From positions 124,001 through 188,000 of the forward strand of contig KN817561.1 in assembly GCA_000827495.1 (NCBI GenBank): a stretch of 64,000 nt of DNA, given 5' to 3'. Below, piece by piece: positions 46,476 through 58,013 of this stretch. The DNA comes from Hypholoma sublateritium FD-334 SS-4 (taxonomy: Eukaryota > Basidiomycota > Agaricomycetes > Agaricales > Strophariaceae). Numbering within the stretch: the stretch's first letter is position 1; each line of letters begins with the position of its first letter. The position numbers and the translations under genes are program-made. The notes under the pieces were generated by a model that saw only the letters and a list, made by a program, of their open reading frames with translations, had not been told where the DNA came from and searched no databases.

Positions 46476-47653
46476 GTTTTCCAGGTTGAGACTTATTGCG
46501 GGGCAATAGGTAAGCTAGGAAATATCAATGTCATTAACGACATTTTTTTCAATATACTTAGTAGAGGGGAGCGTACAGTGGAAGGCATGGAAGGCGAAGG
46601 AAGATGTTGACAAAGACCTTGGTACGCGTATTCCCGGCGCTTTCGAAGATGTGCAACCGTCGCCCATTCAATCTCCATGTGGAACTGTAGGAAGTCTGAT
46701 TAATGTACTGTGGCATAAATTAACTGATGTTACAGCATACCCTAATAGCTTGGTTTTCTGGGAGCGCGCCGAATGCTCGACCACCTGGGAAGTCCATAAC
46801 AATGATTGACAGGGAGAGTGGATTTAATAATGAGTGTTCGAGAAGACGTTTGGTTCTTTTATATGGAAAACGAAGCGTGCCACTGAGGACTGACCACTAT
46901 CTGAGCATTACTAACTGCAAGGTTCACTTGAACTCACCGTTCAAAGGAGAACAAACGTGCCACTGCAACGCAATGAATGAGCACGATGGAAAAAGCACAA
47001 AAAAGTGCCGAAAATAAAGCAAAATTACACAGCTTGCATACAAATATCTCTTTTATTTAAATTTGATCATCATCCTACAGGCGCCTGATAAAATGACTGA
47101 CCGTCGATGCATCATGTCCGGCTTTGTCTCCGAGTAACCAGCGAGTAACGTTGGTTCTTAAATGCTCACAAAGACTTATTTAATCTTAGTGGATATAATA
47201 GAGAAGAAAGGAAATTCTCGATTATAAGGCGTAGATAGGCATGTGTCGCGCAAGTTCGACTTCAAGGCGCCTCAAATTGTCGAGTGAACCGTCGAAATCT
47301 ATTTTTAGAGTAAGTAACGCTCGGCAGAATCACGTGCCGCGGCGACATACCACCGCCAGATTGATCGACGATTACCTGATTCGGGCACCTTGTCGGACCT
47401 GGCATGTGTCGGCCAGTTGCCATTGTTAGCTTCGCACCATCACCTAGATGCGCTGGCCCTTTTTCAACTCCAGGCGCTGAACTATTCAGCCCAGAAAGCC
47501 GTCCTTTCTTTCCCCCATTACGAATAACAAACGACTAGCATTGACCCGCTTCCTTCGAGGCCATATCACGCAGGGACGCCACTCTACGTCATACCCATCA
47601 GCCGACAAGATCTTCGTTGGGCTCATTGCCACCTTGGTTAGAAAGCGAGAAAA
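46476..47653. other. Intergenic stretch, nothing recognised
   Basis: May include a first exon of the hypothetical gene to the left (an open frame MEIEWATVAHLRKRREYAYQ at 46678-46619, minus). Otherwise A/T-rich spacer without recognisable features. Confidence 0.35.
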
Positions 47654-48462
47654 ATGGAAGAACAGCCTTATACAAAGAGGGAGATACCTAGGATTGCGGG
47701 ATCTGCAGCTGGTACGTGGTTTTCACCCTGCACCGATTATGTTTTTGATTTTTGATTGTGCGTGCAGCTTTCATTGCTGTCGTTGTTATTCTCGCATGTA
47801 TAACCATTGTGTCGTGCACAGCTGTTGTATACATTCTACGAGAAGACATGGCCCATAACCGACACGAAGAGCAAGTCCGCAGCCGCACGACACAGGATCG
47901 GTATGGAAGATCACGGAACACCTCAATATTTGGGTCCCTTGGGCGTGTCCTCGGTGTTTCACGATCTCGTCAACAACCCGAAACTTCCCGGACAGACAAG
48001 TCCAGGAGCGGGTGGATGCAAGCAAGAAATGCGAGTGAATGGGATTTGGAGCGTGCGCAGGGGGACGACATTAATCACCAATACGCGAGACAGGCATCTA
48101 CCTCTACCCCAATGCGAACGGCCACTCCACTATCGTCCAATGCGGCCTCGCTCCCTCCGTCTTCCCGGATATACGTCCCAGGGTCTGATTACGAGCACCA
48201 TGGTGGGCGCGGCTATTCTTTCGCCGACCAATCCTCGATACCGCGTCATAGCGTCATTCCCAGTATCCAGTACTCGCCGCCATCTTCTCCAGCATCCCCA
48301 TCCATGCGCCACCCAACGGCCCCATCATCCAGCGAGTCGCTTCAGCATCTCTCGGATAACGATTCCACCGAAAATATCAGAATGCCCAATCCGTTCGCCG
48401 ACACCGCTTCTCCAAGCGTTCACACTTTTAGCTCAGGCTCTAAGTTCGTCGAGGCATTGTAA
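47654..48462 (+). CDS. Hypothetical single-pass membrane protein (250 aa, 2 exons)
   Basis: Exon 1 (47654-47711) encodes MEEQPYTKREIPRIAGSAA. A 56-nt GT-AG intron leads to exon 2 (47768-48462), which completes one strong transmembrane helix (AFIAVVVILACITIVSCTAV). The remaining 200 residues are hydrophilic and Ser/Pro-rich, starting RSRTTQDRYGRSRN, and include repeated SSP/PSSP stretches; they look disordered and rich in phosphorylation sites. There is no signal peptide, so the short N-terminus and long tail lie on opposite sides of the membrane. The splice was chosen because it alone makes a continuous helix with an in-frame ATG. Function is unknown; the layout is common for small fungal plasma-membrane or endomembrane proteins. 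Confidence 0.65.
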
Positions 48463-51400
48463 CGAATCATTAATCATCTGTAAAATTACTTCCTGCTTTG
48501 CTTCTGCTTTGCTGTTGCTATTTTGAAACCGGACAGTCATTTAGAGCTATGTTTATTTAGGTCTCTCGATGGAATCCAAATTCCCGCTTTCGGTCAAGTG
48601 CGTACTGTTATGCGTCCATGTACTACGTCAATGTACTTTATTTCAACCGCTTCTCATCTCCGCCTTTAATTATCATTCGTGTTCCGCGCGGCTGCGACGA
48701 AATAAGTGGGCACACGGCGCACTCGTGGCTCGATAAGCCTTTCACTTAAGCTCGACAGGATAGAAAAAGACCAATACATGCGATTGTCGATCCAGAAATT
48801 ACACCCGCAACATGATCAATCCCTGGAAATGTCAGCCGTTATCTCTCGGAGTCGGTGAGGGAAATTAAACGGGGTCATCATTTAAATACTCGAGGCGCGC
48901 TGCAGCCCATGCAGACACAGCCAACGAGCTTAACGCCATAGCCTCCCCCCCTCGCGGCACACTGGGCAATGGGCATCTTGCCGTCCTTAAAAGTCGCGAT
49001 TCTAGTACCTTTATTTTTCAGAGCAGCCCACTCCCAGAAAGCTTCACGGTCCTGCATATGACTCGTTCAATTTCGCTACGTAGCCTTGTATCCCAAGCTT
49101 GTCTTGAGATATAGGACTGCGTAGCTGAGAGCGCGATGCTCAAATGCAGGTCCCGAGGAACCATTAAGGAGAGCGCACGTCTTGATCAGCCTACCACTTA
49201 AATTAATTGCCTACCTCAATCGTTCAGGTATTCCCCCATGCTATCAATTCGTTCTTTGATCAATTTAAATCACAAGATACAAAATCTTGTTAGAGTCTGA
49301 TATAAGAAACTCTGATCATGTCGTTTTTCGCAAAGTATCTAGTGCATAGGCAGCATATTATCTGCCTCATTGAGAAGGCTCTGGTTCAGTTCTTGAAATG
49401 GGCCCAATAATGGGCGTTGGAGGTAGTGAGAGTAAGTAAACTTGATGCGAACGAGTCTGAGAGGACAACTCTATTTTTAGAGTTAGATCGAGGTTTAGAA
49501 CGCGAACTTTATCTCTCATCTCGAGCAGCATGGGCGTACCCTTGTGGTCTTAAAGCTTAAAGCTACTACGGGGCTGTTATCTTGCTCCTTTTCGGATTTC
49601 CCATGCAGATAGCAGTCAAGCTCCCGCCTGTGACCGTAGCTGATTTTGCCCCACCCGGGGCGCGCAGACGCGATGCCAGGCGGGCTGGAATGGCCCTCCA
49701 AGTCGGATGTTTGTTTATTTATTTATGAAAGCGCGTAGGTGTGGTGCGATGGCGCGCGAAATCCACATGTGCGTTGCATGTACTGGGGCTATGAATTGAC
49801 ACGCTCTATCACGGCGCGAGCTCCGGCGAAGACGCGCCGCGTGTGTCCACCCGGTCCCGTATCGCGCCTTGGCCTTATCTCTCGACGCGTGGATATAGTT
49901 TCTCGACTATTCGTGAGCTTGAGAAGGCTTGAGAGTCCACAGCGCACACCCAGGCAGTCGTGTATACCGCGGCGAAGCGTTGCCGATGTTATCAATGAAC
50001 AGCTGTTTGACCGACGCGCCAAGCAAACAGTCAGACGCGAGGCACGCGTCAATTAGAAACGCGTCGCGACCTTAATTACGCGACCGATCGCGTCGCGCAC
50101 AGCGCCGCACCATAACTTATAATAAGTATGAATGTTAACTGTGCATTTATAATACCCCACTGTGATTTGTATTCGAGAACGCTGTTCCATAGCCCACTGG
50201 TGTCCATCATATTACCGGGTCAGAACATTCCATTTTCTAGTCCGCATACTGGGGCAATTCTCAGAAAATGATTTGTACCCGGCTGTGTTCAACGGCACGT
50301 ATTTAAATAAAGCTCAGAAGGTCGCATTGTGAATTTATCATTTGCTCGTCCTCAGAATATTATCAAGAACAAAGTACCATATTCATCCTCATAGCCATGT
50401 TTTCGCCGCGGACAATATTTGGATGACTGTCAATCGCGAAGGTGACATGTAATTCACCTAAAATACTCCCGCTTCCGCCATGTGTATGTATGTCTGCAGT
50501 CTGAATGCGGCAGCGTGCACCTATTGCATTCATCGGCCAACAAAAATAAATGGACGACAAGCCACTGCCTTTAAACACTGCCTACGATCTGTAAAATTGC
50601 AGCATAGTTATTGCACCATAGTGCGTCAGCATTTATTCATCCCTGGATGCTGTGGAGATAGAAGAGTAGCCCGGGCCAATAAGAGGTTGTCCTCGGAGAT
50701 TTACATGTACCTCCGCTTTCCGAGTCGTGCGTGGAGTCGTGCGTGGAGTCAAGTCGCTAATCAGTCCATCCTAGTACCTCTGAACAAGTCGACGTTTTGT
50801 TGTAGAGCTTCTAATATATAGCTCGCAAGCCCTTAATCGCGCCTGGGATAAGGCAGCTGACCCGCCGACTGGGCACTGCTCCCTGCAGTATCTCGACTAC
50901 ATTATATTTCACTGCCTCAGCGCTGATACTGAGCGATCGCGGTTCACATGCCACATCATCCGGCGAGCGGTCCGAAATCTTTGGCTTTGAGGGAAATCGT
51001 CGTCAGTTTCAAGGGTTTCGCATTCCGCGCGATAAGGATTCCCTTGTGCAGACGGTGGAATCGGTGCAATGACTGCGGTTTATCGGACCGAGCGCGCTCC
51101 GAACCTCCGGAAAGCAACTTGGGCATCGCGCTCTGACAAGCGCGTAGGTACGTACCTTCCTCCAGTACCCCCAGCTCGTCACCCGAGTTTTAGCGCGCCC
51201 CGCCAGCCGCGGGCGGCCGCCGTTGACATTTGATCCCGTTAAAGTTACGGCAAATTCTGGCAAAGTTCTGCCACAAGCGTACGTAACTCCGGTCAGCTGA
51301 GGGTCCTTAGAAGATCGCGGGCCATACACGCGTGCACATCCAATAGGCGTCGGCTTGACCACGCATATGAGCTCGAGCTGTTAATCAGTGACTAAAGGAT

Positions 51401-51489
51401 TTAGCCTCCACATAAATGCTCGCGATGGCCTGGCACCGTGTAGTACAACGGGGTCACGCGCGTTCTGTAGCCCTTCGCCCCGCTTGCAA

Positions 51490-51770
51490 GATTCACTGAG
51501 ATACCGTACCCTACGAATCCTGCGATACCTCGCATGCCGAATTTCGATGTGATGTTACACTGGCTAGTTAATTGATGGGGCGCGTCGTTAATCTGCCAGT
51601 GAGTGGAGATAAGTATGAAAAAATATGAATTGGCATCTTTAGCTATGTACCTTCCTCAAGTATGCTGCATTTATTATCTCGAGCGCGCTGGGCAAACACT
51701 TACCCGACGCAAAGATGCGGTCCGGCACGGCATCTAAAGAAGGGCTAGGCGCCCATAACGCTCGGAGGGG
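51490..51770 (+). repeat. Diverged repeat, copy A
   Basis: Matches copy B at 53100-53365 in order along about 270 nt. Shared blocks include GAATCCTGCGAT, TTACACTGG...TTAAT, GTCCGGCACGGCATCTAAA and AGGCGCCCAT. Elsewhere the copies differ by many substitutions and small gaps. This suggests two old copies of one element. Confidence 0.6.
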
Positions 51771-53099
51771 GCCTCCACAAAATAAGTAGGGTGCAATCGG
51801 CTTGAAAGCTTGTTTCTGCTCGGGGGTGATTCTTGACGCGAGGGTTCTTCGAGTCTACTGCCTTGCGGTCCCAACCAGATATTTACAGTGGTTATCGATC
51901 ATCCATGCCACCAGTGGCACGTCTAAAAATAGACGGCACCTTCGGGCTGAGGAATATGATAATAGAACCCCATTTCTAATAGAACGATCTTCAACCTCAG
52001 GTACCAGCACCTGTAGCATATAATAGGGATTACTCTCGTTGAGATCCTCCACAAATCCTGAGTTTGTCATGATTACTGTCGTTCTTGCGTGCCGAGACTG
52101 CTATCTCACGGCTCCTATGCTGATGGCCGGAAGCATCTGTTCCAAGCCATCCACGCATCTGCAGCTGCTCGCAGACTTAGAATCATACTGAGTTGCTTAC
52201 TTTTCTATCATGATGTCCAACCTGACCTTTCTCTCCAGTTACCACCCCGATGCCATCGCTGCAGTCACGGTTGCGTTCGACGACGAGTTCGACATGCTCT
52301 TCGCTGCGGATGGATTCATCAAGATGCATCCCGCTGCCTGCCTTTCCCGCCATCGTGGAGAAGTCCAAGAGAAGTCACTCTGCGCCTCGACACGTCCCAT
52401 ATTTCGATCATTTACGGCTCACGACTCTTGACCTTGACATCTTTCTCGTCTTTTTCTGACATACTATGTCTGGTGGAGTCCCTAGAGCAAGCTCAGAATC
52501 GTCTTTGCTCATGCTACGCATCATGTTTGACGTGGTTATTTCCGTGGTGCTCGGTGCCTGGTCTTCGTCGCGGCCCCTCTAGGAATCGTTTGAATCGTTT
52601 GAGAAGGGAAGATGCAAGTCTATAGAGGAATACGAACTCTACTGTATTTGGTGAGCGAATCGCTGTAGGTGAGAACCTCTGAAGCAATACACCTTACGCA
52701 AGGAGCCTTTTAACGCTATTCTCTACCTTCAGGAGTAACTTCAAACATCTCTGCGTCCTGCTTCGGAATCGGTTTCAAGATGTCCTTGGTCATTGTCGTT
52801 GCTACTGTTTTCCTGTACGATACCCTGCCCCTATTTGAAGCCTTACGACGAGACCTTGAAGCATCACCAGTACCTCTAGACCCTGATGGCTCACCCGAAA
52901 ACTGCACCTTTGTCTGAATTGGTTGCTGCAGGAAAGTGAGTCTCAAGACTTAACCCTTGGATCTACTCGCACGAATGTCTACTATAACGCGGCAGTGATT
53001 CCAATATCGCTCGTACTTTGATGCAGGATTCTACAAGTAGTGAATCCGTGACTCCCTTGGTACGGGACAATGCAGGGGTCACCATAGCCCGTGCAGCCC

Positions 53100-53365
53100 C
53101 GCTCCAGATTCCCTGAAATATGTAACCTCCTGAATCCTGCGATGCCCCGTAGATCGGCCTTCGGGGCGCGACATTTACACTGGGGCTGATTAATCGACGA
53201 GGAACAGCGCAGCGTTTCTTACCAGCGGGGATACTAAAAATGCATATTCCGCCATCTGTCGCCACATATGTTGCCTTCGAATTTCCGGATGCGCAAGTCG
53301 GGGCGAGCGCGCGCGTCCGGCACGGCATCTAAACGATGGCCAGGCAGGCGCCCATGCCAGCTAAT
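53100..53365 (+). repeat. Diverged repeat, copy B
   Basis: Partner of copy A at 51490-51770, same orientation, about 1.6 kb away. The best-preserved block is GTCCGGCACGGCATCTAAA (53312-53330), followed by GCAGGCGCCCATG. No coding potential is left. Confidence 0.6.
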
Positions 53366-54305
53366 ACATGGTGAAGGGGCACGCAGGTCATGATCAGCAG
53401 ACCGGTAGTGCATGAATAGCAGAAATAATTTTAGCAGTGTAGTGCACACCGTGATCATCCACCGCAATAATAGCGAGTGGCTTGGATTGTCCACGAACCA
53501 GCTATCGGCGACGCCGGCCCCCGCAATAGATGCTACGTACTCTCCATCATCGCGGTGGCGCCTCGACAGGGCGCAGATGAATTAATTTGCGAGGCTCTTC
53601 TGAGTTTGTGCGCGTGTGGCATTGGGCAGTTGACCTACGTACGTACATTGTCACGGCCATCCTTTCGAGACGTAGCACCGAAAGCCCAATAAATTATCTT
53701 CCATGCCAGGAAGCAGGACAAAGGGAGACGTGCGAACCGTATCGATACAACTCCCAGCAAGTGTACATAGAGCGGGGGCGACCGAGACAGCATTATGAAT
53801 ACTACAGTATGTATGTACGTTGTTGCGCTGGACCGGTTGACTGAATGATGAGTGTGATCTGGATGGGGGAGGGGTGTATGCATATGGGATGGGTGAATAT
53901 TGCGAGGTAAGATATCTTGGTGATACAAGACTGGAAAGCGGATGAAAGCCGAATAAAGATTAGTATAGCTGGAAGTGGGCGATTAAGGCAGCGACTGGGC
54001 CATATGTGCGATGGATGTCGTGAATACAGAGGGCAAAGCGAAACCGAATAACCAATAGAACAAAAATCCCAAAAATGGAGGGGACGAGGGTAGATGCGGG
54101 AGGCAGACTATGCAGAATGCGCGGGGAGGGGGTCTGCGAGGGGACAATGCGATGGAACTGGCTGAGAAGGCAATTGGCATGACTGGGCAACCCCGTGGGC
54201 GTTTTTGAAGCGGACACAGAACACAGAACACGGGACTGATCAATCCTCCATGATCCGTCTGTCTGGAAACACGGCTGCACAGGAGCAGAGCTATTCATCA
54301 TCCGT

Positions 54306-56017
54306 TTAGATCGTTCGAATAACGATCGAAGTATCATCGATCCAAGAGTCGTTGGGCAGGTCAAGCGTCAGCAATCTCGATACGCCAAATCGGTCGTCGC
54401 CGCCCAACGCCAGTCGGAGAAGCCGAAGGGCCATGTTATCTGCGCGCGATCCTGGCGCAGAATCCGTCACAGTTTCTGGAGGATTTTTGGAGACCATGCT
54501 GCGAGCCCAGCTCTCGATGACTCGCTGCTGACGCACACCGTCACACAACGCCGAGAAGCCATCCGAGGCTAAGATGAGGAAGCGTGGCAGCTCGGCCGGA
54601 GACGGCGGCATTTCCGTCGGCTCGTGAAGCGAAAACAGCGTTTTCGACCGCTTCAAGCCTGAGTGAGAGAGGCCGGAGGGCTGCGCAGCGTCGACGTCCA
54701 ATCGCCGGTGGATTATTTGCGGTTCGGCGGTGATGTACGGCGGCGTTTGGTTGCGTACTAGGAATTCCTCCCAGGGAGAGGTATTGTGGAATCCGGGGAA
54801 GAGGTTGTACAAGATGCGGCGTGTAAACGCGGGGGGCTGTTTGAAGGGGATGTCTCCGAAACCTACATTGACAACGTCCGGGATCACCATGGATCGTGAT
54901 CGCAGGAACAGGCCGGGCGGAACGCAAGATGATAAGAAGTGGGGTATGTAATGGATAAGTTCACACCCCGGCTGTCAAATGGGAGAAGGTTACGTACACC
55001 GTGTGGGGGCGATTGCGCCGAGAACGCGATTGTCGACGACGCATTCCGGCTCGCCTGGATGAGTTTTCCTTACGCGTTCAATCTCGGCGGGGTTGTCGCC
55101 GTTGTGAGTCGCGGTCAAAGCCTCGACTGTCCATCCCGATTGGGTTTTGCTACTGGGAGAAGCCAGGACTAAAAAGAAGAAAGAACCGGGTCAGCTGGAA
55201 GTCACCCGCTAAGCAAGTGACGCGATTATCGACTGGCCCAGACAGTGGGCGAGGTCATCATGTTACTTACAAGCCTCGCAATCACCAAGGTTCGCAACCC
55301 ATAGGTTCTGATTTTCTGGGTCGACAAGGGCGACAAGGGCAGTGGTCCCATACATGCATAACCGCGCCTTCTGCCAATTAGCGCCCCCTTTGTGTTGGTC
55401 ATTGATAATTTCACGAATTTGAGAATCGGTGTAGTCATCCAACTTGTCGACCGAACCTCCGAAAAGGTCCAATACATCATGTGCAATGGCGTCGTCGAAT
55501 GCGGTAATGGCCTTGGTGAAGCAGGCTGAGATAATGTCGGCGGCGGGGGTCACGCCGGGATTGGCGGCTTCTTCTTCGATGAGGAATTCGCGTACGATGA
55601 TGGGGAGGTGGTGCGATACGTGCTCAACCGTGACATCGCCAAGGTGACCTTTCCGGGCAGCGCTCGCGGTCAGAAACTGGACGCATGGCTAGTTCACGGG
55701 TACATACCGTCGAAAACCCCCGTAAATGCCCAGAGCCGGCCATTGACCTCCAACTGAGTGACGACGTAGCGGTCTTGTGTTTTCGACGAGAGAGCGGGTT
55801 GAAAGTTGATGCTGTCGGCCTTGAACTTTTCCTCGGGTCCCAGAGGCGTACTATGTGGCCGCGCAAGCATGCGCAGCTCCCGCCATACGTCCGACTCCTC
55901 TAACAAAGTGTACGGTGGCCACGGCGGCTCCGAGTCGTCGGAGGTGGCGCTCTGCTCCCCAGGGATATCGCTATCCTCTGGGTCGGCCCACTTAAGGGGC
56001 GCGTGCGCGAGCATCAT
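54306..56017 (-). CDS. PP2C-type Ser/Thr protein phosphatase
   Basis: Exon 1 (56017-55708) ends WAFTGVFDG and continues HLGDVTVEHVSHHLP, giving the DGH metal-binding motif. Later exons give MYGTTALVALVDPENQNLWVANLGDCEA, then EALTATHNGDNPAEIERVRKTH and DNRVLGAIAPTR, joined across a 127-nt intron to FGDIPFKQPPAF. The end has PRFLILASDGFSALCDG and DDTSIVIRTI, the last two aspartate motifs. The fold is therefore complete and metal-dependent (Mn/Mg). The spacing, with a long insert before LASDG, resembles the mitochondrial pyruvate dehydrogenase phosphatase-like (Ptc5/Ptc6) branch. The first residues (MMLAHAPLKW) are not a clear presequence, so location is uncertain. Confidence 0.88.
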
Positions 56018-58013
56018 AGTCAAAAAGTGCAGCAAGCGGCGAAGATAAACTGCAAGAATGGTGGACAGCGGGACGAGGGGGGAAGGGCACTGGGTGGGCG
56101 AGGAAGAGCGGCAGAAAGTGATCGCGTTGAATTTAAGCGGGGAAACGGCTGTGTCAGCATGCGCATCCACGCGACCCGCAAGCTCCGATAAGGCAGGTTC
56201 AGTGCGATCCCAGCCCCGGATTCCCTCCCCTGCCTCGTGAGTCGTATTTTAATCCAGACAGCAGGAAAAAAAACATAAACCCTGCTCTAATTAGGAAATG
56301 TATATCCATCTGGCTAGTTAGCTTCAATGTCTAAAATTATACATGCGACGTCTGTGTTAATTAGAACGCTCCAGGTGTGCTAACGCAACATGTGTATATA
56401 TGGACCAGATCCAGATGTGCAAATCAACAAAGTGCGGGGTAGGTCCAGAAGAATCAGCCTCTCCGCAATCACACACTGGAACCGCAGATGCTTGGGATTG
56501 TCCGATAATATCCATGACAGAATAAAAGCCAAATAAAAGCGGGTCATGCAAGCAGTCTATCGGACGTCTTATTTGGCCTAACGCTTTATGCTCCCCAGCT
56601 GAGTCGGGGACCGAGCCAGTGGGACCGAGACATTGATAATTCGGTGAAAATGCATAATTGCAAGCTCTGGTTTCGATTCTAGGCTGGAGGAATCGCTCAT
56701 GTGCTCCAAAATATTACAATAAAGCCACCATTCTGCTAGTAAGTAGCTTACCCCGAAAACAGCATGGGCACAATTGACGACTACCGGAGTGGTAATTAGA
56801 CGAATGCTCATGAGTACCCATCCAATCCGCCAGTGGTGGAATGACGCACTCGTCGCCGCCCGCGCCGGTCGCACATACGACAAGGGCGGTATTGCTCCCT
56901 CTACTGAGTGAATAATCATTTTTATCGATTTATGTACTGTGCAGATAGCTAACCCCGCAGACAAATATATATTGCGTTAAATCTTGCATACCATTTGCAG
57001 CGTACCCGTACTCACTCCCATCACTGCAGATCCATCGATTTCCGCGCCCATCTTACCAAGGTCGACCACGCCGAGCTGCACTTGCTATGATCCGGAAACG
57101 AGGCATCGATGCCACCGCCAACGGTGTGAGCGGATTTTAGCACTCAGTGCAAAAGGCCAAGATGCCCGAAGGGTCAATTACGCATTGAGGTAGTTGTTCA
57201 AATAAACAGTGCGGCTCCTCCTTATTCCATTGGCGGCCGCGAAGGTCTTCATGCAATTTAATGTAACAATCTGGGGAGGCAGAGGCGCCGCGTTGCGCAA
57301 GATTGCGCGGCGGCAGCGGCAGCCAATCAGTTGATTTGGCGCTGAGCGCTGTACCTATTTCGATCCCTGCAGCCGACACGCTGCAGCAGCAATTGAATCT
57401 GCAGGGCGACCCGGCATCCTGCAATGACGCCAATTGCACCCTGCGCGCACACCAGTGATCCGAGCAGTCAATTCCTTCACAAAGGTATGTAGGCGCCCCA
57501 TAGCGCCCGGGGCGCTGGGCCCCTCCTGCCAAACCCGGACCGCGCGCGTGGGGACTTCACACTCAATCCGAGTCGGCGCGTCGAGCATGGATCCGCCCGA
57601 AATCGCACTCCCGTCTGATATTATACCTACCAGGCCAACGCCCGGGAGTAGGTTGCACTTGAGAGCCGCGACGTTCTGGCCGAAGGCCGAGCCGGTGTGC
57701 ACGTCTCGCACGTTCTAGCGCAGTCCAGGGCACGCGTGTCACGGAGGAAGTACTTCTGCTACAGGCAAATGGCAAAAGCTATGGTATTAGATTGACTTGT
57801 ACAGGTAGTAAAGAAAGGGCCATGATAAATCATGGCCGTGAACATAAAATGCGTGTTCCAGATGCGAAGTCCGAAGCGGGCGCGATGCGATGCCGCAGAA
57901 TGTAAATGAATGAAGGCCGTAGAAATACAGTGGTTCCGAGAATGTCCAAGTCTATTGCGTGAATAATAGCTAAAAGTATGCTGGTGTGAAGCATAAGTGC
58001 TTCGTCGACAGGC
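56018..58013. other. 2-kb intergenic stretch, nothing recognised
   Basis: Several open frames of 60-130 codons occur, for example at 56578-56964 and 57137-57532 on the minus strand, but none has similarity, codon bias or splice support. No RNA gene was recognised. Confidence 0.45.

Larger units (their letters stand above)
48463..54305. other. 5.8-kb gene-poor region with diverged repeats
   Basis: I see no convincing gene in this stretch. The longest open frame (52089-52625, plus, 178 codons) is Cys/Arg/Ser-rich and overlaps another frame (MSNLTFLSSYHPDAIAAVT, 52213-52431) that looks slightly more protein-like; neither is recognised. The region has many stop codons, local GC-rich islands (about 51180-51240), a 12-nt tandem unit GAGTCGTGCGTG near 50730-50755, and the repeat pair listed below. 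It reads like decayed mobile or duplicated DNA, but no transposase or reverse transcriptase remains. Confidence 0.45.

Noticed and set aside
52089..52625. 178-codon frame in the gene desert
   Set aside because: Cys/Arg/Ser-rich composition, overlapping open frames and no recognised motif; not enough to call a gene.
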